The notes below the pieces were generated by a model that was given only the letters and a program-made list of their open reading frames with translations, searched no databases and was not told the DNA's origin. DNA of 64,000 bases from UMGS75 sp964507405 (GTDB taxonomy: Bacteria > Bacillota_I > Bacilli_A > ML615J-28 > CAG-313), in contig CAZDPJ010000005.1 in the NCBI GenBank assembly GCA_964507405.1, positions 1 to 64,000 on the forward strand, in the 5' to 3' direction. This document shows, piece after piece, positions 8,849 through 16,600 of the stretch (position 1 is the first letter of the stretch; each line of letters starts with the position of its first letter). The position numbers and the translations under genes were made by a program.

Positions 8849-9502
8849 ATGAATGATCTTTTAATAATTATATTGAGAACATTAGCAGGATATTTAGTTT
8901 TAATAATATTGATGAAATTTATGGGGAAAAGAGAAATTGGACAACTTAGTTTATTTGATTTATTAATATTACTTACTATTGTTGATATTATGGTGGTAGG
9001 AATTGAAAACTTTACAATTAATTATTTGTATTGTCTTGTTCCAATGGTATTTATCGCAATAGTACAAAAATTAATTGCTTTAATTAGTTTAAAATCAGTA
9101 ACTTTCAGAAATTTTATTGATGGAAAAGAATGCCTGATTATTGAAAAAGGAAAAATTAATATTAAAAAAATGAAGAAAAATGGATATAATATGGATGATT
9201 TATATGTTCAACTAAGAAAAAATGGATATTCATCTCCTAATGAAGTTGAATATGCCATTTTAGAAAATAGTGGTGAATTATCGGTATTTCCTAAAGAACT
9301 TAATTCTTTTTTTCCTCTTCCTTTAATTTCAAGTGGTAAAATGAATAAAGAAAATATTATTAAAGCGGGTTTTACTATTAGTTTTATTGAACAATTTGTT
9401 ATTAAAAATGGGTATAAGTCGATTAAAGAAGTATATGGATTAAGTTTATTAAATGGAGTATTAACATTTACAAAAGTTATAGATAATAATACTTGCAATT
9501 AA
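8849..9502 (+). CDS. DUF421 membrane protein, YetF/YrbG-like
   Basis: The N-terminal half has three membrane helices containing the family motif MGKREIGQLSLFDLLILLTIVD. The soluble C-terminal half has the usual DUF421 pattern: a short beta domain with GKINIKKMKKNGYNMDDLYVQLR, then a second part with FPLPLISSGKMN. DUF421 proteins such as YetF and YrbG have been linked to germination or membrane roles in spore formers, but their activity is not settled. It is divergent from the small YrzE-like gene, so the two may share a control region at 8810-8848. GAGAGG lies 12 bases upstream. Confidence 0.82.
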   Translation: MNDLLIIILRTLAGYLVLIILMKFMGKREIGQLSLFDLLILLTIVDIMVVGIENFTINYLYCLVPMVFIAIVQKLIALISLKSVTFRNFIDGKECLIIEKGKINIKKMKKNGYNMDDLYVQLRKNGYSSPNEVEYAILENSGELSVFPKELNSFFPLPLISSGKMNKENIIKAGFTISFIEQFVIKNGYKSIKEVYGLSLLNGVLTFTKVIDNNTCN

Positions 9503-9595
9503 TTAATATTATGATAAAATATAGATATTAAAAGTATCTATGTTTATTTTTTTTACATTCTAATGATACTTATAAGTAGCGAAAGTAGGGGAAAT

Positions 9596-10111
9596 ATGGA
9601 CAAAAATGTCGAAAAAAGAAGGGATAAAGCTAGTAAATTAATCCTTAAACAGATTAAAAAGACATATAAATATGATATGAAACTAGCCTTAATGGAAAAT
9701 GTAAAGTTAAAGAAACTAAGGTTAATTGTTAATAATTCGGTTAAGTTAAAAATTGATGAAAGAATTAGTACTAATAATTTAATTATTAATCATAAGAATA
9801 ATAAATCCTTAGATTATATATTAATTAATATTATTAATAAAATATCGCCAGTATTATATCAAAATATACCAAATGATGTACTTGATTTATATAGTAATGC
9901 TTTAAATTGTTATTTTAATAATGATTCAGAACGATTATTTTCAATATTTAATAACTTATCAACATTGCCTAATAACTATATTTTAAATGATTTAAATGAT
10001 GTAATTAAATCTTTAAAATATGAATTGAAAAATAAGAATAATATAACTTATTATCATATTAAGAAAAAGTTAATTAATAAAAGACTTAATATGCTTTTAG
10101 AAGACTTTTGA
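9596..10111 (+). CDS. Uncharacterised basic protein
   Basis: I do not recognise this 171-residue protein. It begins with a very Lys/Arg-rich helix (MDKNVEKRRDKASKLILKQI) and is predicted helical throughout, without a signal peptide or membrane segment. ATG 9596 is preceded by TAGGGGA at good spacing; an earlier in-frame ATG at 9563 has no ribosome-binding site. Its last 26 bases overlap the end of the convergent spoVB gene, so the two messages are antisense to each other there. Confidence 0.6.
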   Translation: MDKNVEKRRDKASKLILKQIKKTYKYDMKLALMENVKLKKLRLIVNNSVKLKIDERISTNNLIINHKNNKSLDYILINIINKISPVLYQNIPNDVLDLYSNALNCYFNNDSERLFSIFNNLSTLPNNYILNDLNDVIKSLKYELKNKNNITYYHIKKKLINKRLNMLLEDF

Positions 10112-11588
10112 TGTTTATTAATTTTAAAATGTAACACCAAAATAGATAAATAAGACCATTTATGAAGATACTAATTATATAATTGATATTTAATAATTTA
10201 AAGAAACATAATGAAAAGAATGTAAAAATGAAAATTAATAACAAACTTAAACTTTTATTATAACTTACCTTTATATTGGTAAGTTTTTTAATATTTAGGT
10301 ATACTATAAAAGTAAAACCAATAAGTGTAATGGCGGTTGATAGAATAATTGATTGATAACTTATTTTGTTAATAGTAGATAAGATTATTATTAATAAAAT
10401 TCTTAAAATATTAAAAAAACTTGATATTTTAAATAATGATTTTGAACAGCCTAAAGAATGATAAATAGAAGAAAGTGGTGCTTCAAGATAATAAGGTATA
10501 AAAAAGATAACATAGTATTTGATTAAATTTGAACCTGAGGAGGTTCCATAGACTAGGTTCATTAGGTCTTCGGGATAAATAAATAATACAGCAGTAATAA
10601 AAAAAGCTGGTACTAATGAAAAAATAATTGCTTTCTTAATATAATAATTAACACTATCTGTCTTATTTAAAGCATGTGATTCAGAAATGGAAGGAACGAT
10701 TGTTGTTCCAATCGCATTAGAAACAAAAGAACCAAGGGTTAATAGAGAAATTGTATAAGCATTGATAATGGTATACATGCTATTAATTTTATCAATTGGA
10801 TGATTTAATAATGATAATATCCAAACATATACAATTGGTTCTAAAAAGTATGTAAAGTTACCGATTAAATGAGACAATGTTGATGGTATACTTATTTTTA
10901 TAATTGCATTCAATTCATTTTTTGTATTTTCATAATGAATTATTTTAAGTTTTTTAATTTTTATACTTGAATATATAATTGAAAATAACTCACCAATACT
11001 TAAAGCAAGTAAACAAAAGAAGGTTGCAAGTTTTATTCCATATGGAATCATTAATATAAGTAGTAATGTACTAAAAATAATTCTTGAAATTTGTTCTATT
11101 AAATTTGCAATTGAAGTATGATTCATTAGTTTTAGGCCATTAAAGTAGCCCTTTAAAGAATCACTAATTCCAACAAGCGGTATTAGAAAGACAGCTGATA
11201 GAAGAGGCAAGAATAAATCTTCATTTTTTAATAAATAAAAAGTAAGAGGATATAACATTAATAAATATAATATTATGGTAATTATAGATGTAATTAAAGC
11301 TAAATGAATTGCTTTTTTTAATAGTATTTTCGGTGAATATTGTTTGGTTTTAATACTTTCAGAAACTAACTTACTAATAGTAATATTTAAACTAAGACAT
11401 GAGATATTAATGAATAACATAATAGTTGGAAATGACATAATGTACAATGTCATACCTTTTTCACCTAATGTTCTTGTGATTATTATTCTATAAATTAATC
11501 CTAATAATTTAATAATAAATCCTGTAATTAAAATAATTAAGGTATTATAGAAAAAAGATTTTTTGTTAATATTTATTTTTTTAAACAT
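10086..11588 (-). CDS. spoVB: SpoVB-like lipid flippase (MOP/MATE-like)
   Basis: A 500-residue integral membrane protein with about 12-14 helices. The start (ILITGFIIKLLGLIYRIIIT) is typical of the SpoVB/MurJ-related group that moves lipid-linked sugar precursors across the membrane, in spore cortex synthesis for SpoVB. Other features are YFNGLKLMNHTSIANLIEQI and the region IGTTIVPSISE near residue 290. AGGAG precedes the ATG. The upstream region (11611-11638) has a SigE-like promoter. In B. subtilis spoVB lies next to yrbG and upstream of apt-relA, the same order as here. Other family members such as YtgP are possible. Confidence 0.78.
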   Translation of the reverse strand: MFKKININKKSFFYNTLIILITGFIIKLLGLIYRIIITRTLGEKGMTLYIMSFPTIMLFINISCLSLNITISKLVSESIKTKQYSPKILLKKAIHLALITSIITIILYLLMLYPLTFYLLKNEDLFLPLLSAVFLIPLVGISDSLKGYFNGLKLMNHTSIANLIEQISRIIFSTLLLILMIPYGIKLATFFCLLALSIGELFSIIYSSIKIKKLKIIHYENTKNELNAIIKISIPSTLSHLIGNFTYFLEPIVYVWILSLLNHPIDKINSMYTIINAYTISLLTLGSFVSNAIGTTIVPSISESHALNKTDSVNYYIKKAIIFSLVPAFFITAVLFIYPEDLMNLVYGTSSGSNLIKYYVIFFIPYYLEAPLSSIYHSLGCSKSLFKISSFFNILRILLIIILSTINKISYQSIILSTAITLIGFTFIVYLNIKKLTNIKVSYNKSLSLLLIFIFTFFSLCFFKLLNINYIISIFINGLIYLFWCYILKLINIKSLLKAY

Positions 11589-11610
11589 TTTTTAAACTCC
11601 TAAACACTAT

Positions 11611-11638
11611 ATTTTATGGATATTTTATAAAAAAATGA
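11611..11638 (-). promoter_or_regulatory. Possible SigE-type promoter of spoVB
   Basis: On the minus strand TCATTTT (11632-11638; one mismatch to KMATATT) lies 13 bases from CATAAAAT (11611-11618; one mismatch to CATACAAT). The spacing fits SigE, but AT-rich DNA makes chance matches likely. Confidence 0.35.
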
Positions 11639-11667
11639 CCAAAACCCTTTATAAAAGTGTCAAATAG

Positions 11668-11676
11668 TGGTATAAT
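11668..11676 (+). promoter_or_regulatory. Extended -10 promoter of apt
   Basis: TGG followed directly by TATAAT forms an extended -10 box about 26 bases upstream of the apt start. The -35 region is weak (TTTATA at 11648-11653). Confidence 0.6.
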
Positions 11677-11702
11677 TAATATATATAAAATTAGGAGGAA
11701 TT

Positions 11703-12215
11703 ATGAATTATAAAGATTATATAGCTACAGTTGAAGGATTTCCTAAAGAAGGTATATCTTTTAAAGACATTACCCCATTAATGCAAAATGGTGAAGCATT
11801 TAAATCTGCTTGTCATGATATGGCAAATATTGCAAAAAGTTTAGGTGCGACGGTTATTGTTGGACCTGAATCAAGAGGATTTATTTTTGGTTGTCCTGTT
11901 TCTTGTGAATTAAATATTGGTTTTGTCCCTATTCGTAAACCTGGAAAACTACCAAGAGAATATATTTCTGAAGAATATGAGTTAGAATATGGAACAAATA
12001 CATTATGTATGCATGCGGACGCATTAAAACCTGGTGATAAGGTAGTCATTATTGATGACTTACTTGCGACTGGCGGTACTAGTCTTGCGGCTAAAAGATT
12101 AGTTGAAAGATTAGGTGCTGAGGTAGTAGGACTAATTTTCTTAATTGAATTAGAAGATTTAAATGGAAGAAAAGAATTAGAAGGAATAAGTGTAAATTCT
12201 TTAATTAAGTTATAA
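11703..12215 (+). CDS. apt: Adenine phosphoribosyltransferase
   Basis: This enzyme salvages adenine by joining it to PRPP to make AMP in the cytoplasm. The PRPP-binding loop VVIIDDLLATGGT is intact (about 115-127). The Apt-specific parts FPKEGISFKDITPLM near the start and VGPESRGFIFG (about 57-67) are clear. The 170-residue length is standard. AGGAGG precedes the ATG. The rel gene follows after 14 bases and dtd after that, the same order as apt-relA-dtd in B. subtilis. Confidence 0.96.
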   Translation: MNYKDYIATVEGFPKEGISFKDITPLMQNGEAFKSACHDMANIAKSLGATVIVGPESRGFIFGCPVSCELNIGFVPIRKPGKLPREYISEEYELEYGTNTLCMHADALKPGDKVVIIDDLLATGGTSLAAKRLVERLGAEVVGLIFLIELEDLNGRKELEGISVNSLIKL

Positions 12216-12229
12216 GGAGGTGAATATTT

Positions 12230-14419
12230 ATGGAAAGCCAAAAAACTTTAGACGACCTTTTAGAAGTAGCAGGTCAATACTTACATGAATCTAGTCATAT
12301 TAATATTATTAAAAAAGCATATGAAGTTGCTTCTAAAATGCACGAAGGTCAGTTTAGAAAATCTGGTGATCCATATGTTCAACATCCACTTGAAGTTGCT
12401 TATATTTTAGCAACACTTCATACGTCTCCTAGTACAATTTGTGCTGGTTTATTGCATGATGTATTAGAAGATACTGATATGACTAAAGAAGAAATGATTG
12501 CTTCATTTAATTCTGATATTGCCAATATTGTTGATGGCGTTACAAAAATTAGTAAATTAAAATATATGACTAAAGAAAAAGCTTTAGCGCATAATCATGA
12601 GAAGTTATTACTTGCGATGGCTAAAGATATAAGGGTTATTGTTGTAAAACTAGTTGACCGTTTACATAATATGAGAACAATTGAATATCAAGATGTTTTA
12701 AAACAAAGAAGAATCGCTAAAGAAACGCTTGATTTATATGCTCCTCTTGCTCATCGACTTGGTATGTATCGTATAAAAGCTGAACTTGAAGATACAAGTT
12801 TTAAGGTTTTATATCCTGATGAATATGTAACAATTACTAAAGCAGTTGGAGAAAAGAAACTAGAACGTGAAGAAGACATTAGATTAATGGATCAAAAGAT
12901 TAAAGAATTACTTGCTTCACATAATGTAACTAATTATGAATTAAAGGGTCGAATAAAAAATATTTATAGTATTTATAAAAAGACAATAACTAAAAACAAA
13001 ACTTTAAATGATATTTTTGATTTACTTGCTTTAAGAATAATTGTTCCGACGATTGAGGAGTGCTATCAAGTATTAGGTATTATTCATAGTACTTGGACAC
13101 CAATTCCAATGCGTTTTAAAGATTATATTGCGGTACCAAAGCCAAATCTTTATCAGTCCCTACATACGACGATTGTTGGAATCAAAGGAAAAATATTTGA
13201 AATTCAAATAAGAACTTTTGAAATGGATACAATAGCTGAACTTGGTATTGCTGCACACTGGGCATATAAAGAAAATTCAGGTTATAATCCAGAAAAAGAA
13301 CAAATTGAAATTACGAATAAGTTAAAATGGTATAAAGATTTAACTAATTATGTTGAAAATTCTGAAACAGAAGATCCACTAGATAGTATTATTGAAGATA
13401 TTTTTAGCGCAAATGTTTATGTTTTTACCCCTAGAGGAGATGTACTTGATTTTCCAACCGGGTCAATGCCACTAGATTTTGCTTACCGTATTCATAGTGA
13501 TATTGGAAATAAAACCGTTGGAGCGATTGTTAATGGTAAAATTGTTCCCCTTTCCTATAAGTTAAAAACTGGTGATGTTGTTGAAATTAAAACCAATAAA
13601 GCATGTGCAGGTCCGACAAATGCATGGCTTAAAAATGTTAAAACAAGTCATGCTAGACAAAAAATTAGGGCGATTATTAATAAACGTAAACGTGATGAGT
13701 TAGTAGAAAAAGGTCGAATTGAATTTGAAAAGGCTGCGAAAACCGTAGATTATAATATTAATGATTTAGATGATAAAACAGTTGAAAATTTCTTTTCTAT
13801 TAGAGGTTGTACTAATGTTGAGGATTTCCTTTGGGAAATAGGTAAAGGTGTTATTTCTCCACTTGGTGCTGTTAATAGACTATGTGGTATTACCGATGTT
13901 AAAGTTGATGATGCTATGCTAATGGAACAATATAATGAAAAAACTTCTGAAAACAGAACAAGAAGGGCATATAATGGATACGGCATTATTGTTGAGGGAT
14001 TAGAAAGAGCTCAAATTAAACTTGGTAATTGTTGTCAACCTGTATATGGAGATAAAATATATGGATATATTTCTAAAGGTAATGGTATTATTGTTCACCG
14101 TGAAGGATGTCCTAATATTCAAAAAAGCGAGAAAGATCGTTTTATTGATATAAGTTGGGATAAAAACTTTGAAGGACGTGTTTTTGATGTGACATTAAAA
14201 GTATCATCAATTGATAAACGCAATGGGCTTGCTGATATGATTAATGCTTTAAACTCAACTAATATCGGTATTGCATCGGTTACTTCAACTAAAACGAAGT
14301 TAGGAGAGTGTATTACTAAATTTAAAATCCAAGTTTCAAATGTTGATGATTTAAATCACGCAATTGTTAATTTAAATAAAATAAGTGAAATATACAATAT
14401 TGAGAGGGTCTTTAAATGA
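12230..14419 (+). CDS. rel: Bifunctional (p)ppGpp synthetase/hydrolase
   Basis: This long RelA/SpoT-family protein makes and degrades the alarmone (p)ppGpp. The N-terminal HD hydrolase domain has VQHPLEVAY and HDVLEDT (about 45-85). The synthetase domain has DLLALRIIV and FKDYIAVPKPNLYQSLHTT (about 263-320). A TGS domain (VYVFTPRGDVLDFPTGSMPLDFAYRIH, near 400, quoted in parts) and a C-terminal Cys/His-containing and ACT region follow. Both catalytic halves look intact. The ribosome-binding site is AAGGAGGTG. The stop overlaps the start of dtd. Confidence 0.96.
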   Translation: MESQKTLDDLLEVAGQYLHESSHINIIKKAYEVASKMHEGQFRKSGDPYVQHPLEVAYILATLHTSPSTICAGLLHDVLEDTDMTKEEMIASFNSDIANIVDGVTKISKLKYMTKEKALAHNHEKLLLAMAKDIRVIVVKLVDRLHNMRTIEYQDVLKQRRIAKETLDLYAPLAHRLGMYRIKAELEDTSFKVLYPDEYVTITKAVGEKKLEREEDIRLMDQKIKELLASHNVTNYELKGRIKNIYSIYKKTITKNKTLNDIFDLLALRIIVPTIEECYQVLGIIHSTWTPIPMRFKDYIAVPKPNLYQSLHTTIVGIKGKIFEIQIRTFEMDTIAELGIAAHWAYKENSGYNPEKEQIEITNKLKWYKDLTNYVENSETEDPLDSIIEDIFSANVYVFTPRGDVLDFPTGSMPLDFAYRIHSDIGNKTVGAIVNGKIVPLSYKLKTGDVVEIKTNKACAGPTNAWLKNVKTSHARQKIRAIINKRKRDELVEKGRIEFEKAAKTVDYNINDLDDKTVENFFSIRGCTNVEDFLWEIGKGVISPLGAVNRLCGITDVKVDDAMLMEQYNEKTSENRTRRAYNGYGIIVEGLERAQIKLGNCCQPVYGDKIYGYISKGNGIIVHREGCPNIQKSEKDRFIDISWDKNFEGRVFDVTLKVSSIDKRNGLADMINALNSTNIGIASVTSTKTKLGECITKFKIQVSNVDDLNHAIVNLNKISEIYNIERVFK

Positions 14420-14856
14420 GAGTAGTCATCCAAAGAGTTAAATCAGCTAAATGTATTGTTGATGAAAAAATAGTTAGTTCTGTAAATCATGGTTATATGT
14501 TATTAGTTGGTTTTTGTAAAAGTGATAATGAACAAAATGTAAAGGCGATGGCTCAAAAAATAAATAATTTAAGATTATTTGATGATGATGAAGGAAAAAT
14601 TAATTTAAATATTCATCAAGTAAATGGTGAAATATTATCGATATCTCAATTTACTCTTTATGCTGATGTTAGAAAGAGTAATCGTCCATCTTTTACAGAT
14701 AGTATGGAAAAAGAAAGAGCTAATGAATTATATTCATTATTTAATGATATTTTAAAGAATACTTGGAATATAAATGTTCAACCTGGTTCTTTTGGTGACC
14801 ATATGTATTTGGATGTTGTATGTGATGGACCTGTAACAATTAATTTGGAGATGTAA
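14416..14856 (+). CDS. dtd: D-aminoacyl-tRNA deacylase
   Basis: Dtd removes D-amino acids (and glycine from tRNA-Ala) that were wrongly attached to tRNA. The SQFTLYADVRKSNRPSF segment (about 78-94) and the C-terminal cross-subunit motif GPVTINLEM are both present. The length of 146 residues is standard. Its ATG lies inside the rel stop region (ATGA), which indicates translational coupling. The next gene starts one base after its stop. Confidence 0.95.
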   Translation: MRVVIQRVKSAKCIVDEKIVSSVNHGYMLLVGFCKSDNEQNVKAMAQKINNLRLFDDDEGKINLNIHQVNGEILSISQFTLYADVRKSNRPSFTDSMEKERANELYSLFNDILKNTWNINVQPGSFGDHMYLDVVCDGPVTINLEM

Positions 14857-14857
14857 A

Positions 14858-16600
14858 ATGTATCGTAATATTATATTAGAGTTTCTAAGCAGTAAGCATT
14901 TAGAACTAAGTAGTAATAATTATTTTCAAATGACAATTTGTCAACTTGGTCAAAATTATGATAATCAACTGTTAAAACTAGTAAAAAGTGAAGATATTGT
15001 AACTGTTTATCATATCAAGGAACCTCGAATTTATCAAAAAGATATTTCTTTTGATGATTTAAAAGATAATATTGTTATGATGGCTATTGATTTAAAAGAA
15101 GAAATTAGATTTAATAAAACAGAACTTAACTTTGTTTTAAAAGATCCTTTCTATTTAAAAGATTTACAAAATCAATCATTTTCATCTCTTGTAGTAAGCC
15201 CGATCATTGAAAATGATAATGTAATTGGTGTAGTAATCACTTATTATAATAAAGAAAATGGATATGTTAAATTTACGAATAATGAATTATTAAAGCTAAT
15301 TAATAATTTAACAATTGATTTATGTTTTGATTATGAAGAAAATATAAAAAATACTTTACTAAATGTTAATAATTTATTACTACTTGCTAGTAATAATAAA
15401 TATTATTATATAAATGATGCTTTTCAGAAGTATTATAATATTGATAACAAAATTCTTAATATTGTAAATAATAAGTATAATGATATTATTCAAAATTTTA
15501 TTGGCCTTCTTGGAGTAAATAAAGTAATAAAAGATAAATTAAATATTTATTATATAAATGAATTAAAACTAAAGGAGTGCAAGGAGACCCCTATTAATAT
15601 TTGTCCATTTAGTAGAATTAATGATATAAAAATTGATGAAAAATTTACTTTTATATTTGTGAGGAAAAACTTATTATCTTCAAATAATAATATTTATGAT
15701 ATCTTTTTAACTATTGTTAATAAATTAGATTGTATTGAGTATAAGATTTATGAATATAGCGAAGATGCTATGGTATTGATAATTAATAAAATTATTAATT
15801 CTAAAGATATTATTAAAATTAATAATATGTTTAATGATGATTATGTTATTGTTTTACAAGGTTCAAAAGATATTACTAATTCAATGAATTTTAAACAATT
15901 AGTTGCTTATTTAATATCTAATTTACCAACTACATTTGATATAAAAGATTATATTAATTATTTAAACAAGAATAATGAAGAAAAATTAACTTATAATGAT
16001 AAATTTAATTTTAATAAGTTTAATTATGAAATTATTAATTCATCTAATGCTTCATTTTTAGCAGAATTATCTAATTTACCACTTCGTAAGAGTTATCGTT
16101 TAAATCATTATGATAACTATATAAGTTCTGTGGAAAGAGAAATTAGTTTATTAACTAAAGAAGTAGATCAAAAATTGTTTATTACTATTCCTTTAAAATT
16201 ACTTAAGAAAAGAAAAGTATTTGAAGATATAAAGAAAATTATTGAAAATAACGAATTATGGATTAATGTTATAAGTAATAATGAATATTCTTCAATAGAA
16301 TTTTTAAAATTAATATCAAAATATAAAAAGTTACGTCTCATGTTATGTTGTGATAGTAGTATTTATTTAAACTATTTTTATATGAATTCTTTACCTCTAT
16401 TTGATGCCTTTTATGTATTAGAAGAAGAATACAATCATATAAGACAACAAGAAGTAGGACTTCCTCAACTAATATTTGACTACGCAATAAAAAATTATAA
16501 ATACATAATATTTGAAAATTTTTCACCAAATAGTGATTATGATTTTAATCACTTTAATTGCTATTTTGTTAGAAATAAAGATGAAAGGAAGAGAGTATGA
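14858..16600 (+). CDS. GAF-domain protein with degenerate GGDEF- and EAL-like regions
   Basis: I do not recognise a named family. Residues about 20-165 look like a GAF sensor domain (SLVVSPIIENDNVIGVVITY). The middle (about 265-350) has the secondary-structure rhythm of a GGDEF domain (FLTIVNKLDCIEYKIYEYSEDAMVLII) but no GGDEF motif. The C-terminal part (about 425-560) has the beat of an EAL domain (LFITIPLKLLKKRKVFEDI, then a CCDSS where DDFG would be), without the catalytic Glu/Asp set. It would be a signalling protein that cannot make or cut cyclic-di-GMP. The assignment of the last two regions is inference. It lies one base after dtd and overlaps the following membrane gene. Confidence 0.5.
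   Translation: MYRNIILEFLSSKHLELSSNNYFQMTICQLGQNYDNQLLKLVKSEDIVTVYHIKEPRIYQKDISFDDLKDNIVMMAIDLKEEIRFNKTELNFVLKDPFYLKDLQNQSFSSLVVSPIIENDNVIGVVITYYNKENGYVKFTNNELLKLINNLTIDLCFDYEENIKNTLLNVNNLLLLASNNKYYYINDAFQKYYNIDNKILNIVNNKYNDIIQNFIGLLGVNKVIKDKLNIYYINELKLKECKETPINICPFSRINDIKIDEKFTFIFVRKNLLSSNNNIYDIFLTIVNKLDCIEYKIYEYSEDAMVLIINKIINSKDIIKINNMFNDDYVIVLQGSKDITNSMNFKQLVAYLISNLPTTFDIKDYINYLNKNNEEKLTYNDKFNFNKFNYEIINSSNASFLAELSNLPLRKSYRLNHYDNYISSVEREISLLTKEVDQKLFITIPLKLLKKRKVFEDIKKIIENNELWINVISNNEYSSIEFLKLISKYKKLRLMLCCDSSIYLNYFYMNSLPLFDAFYVLEEEYNHIRQQEVGLPQLIFDYAIKNYKYIIFENFSPNSDYDFNHFNCYFVRNKDERKRV

Noticed and set aside
11813..12241. Long antisense frame over apt
   Set aside because: It is a shadow of apt, with no independent start signal or recognisable product.
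16338..16529. Antisense frame within the GAF-type gene
   Set aside because: AT-rich shadow with no supporting signal.
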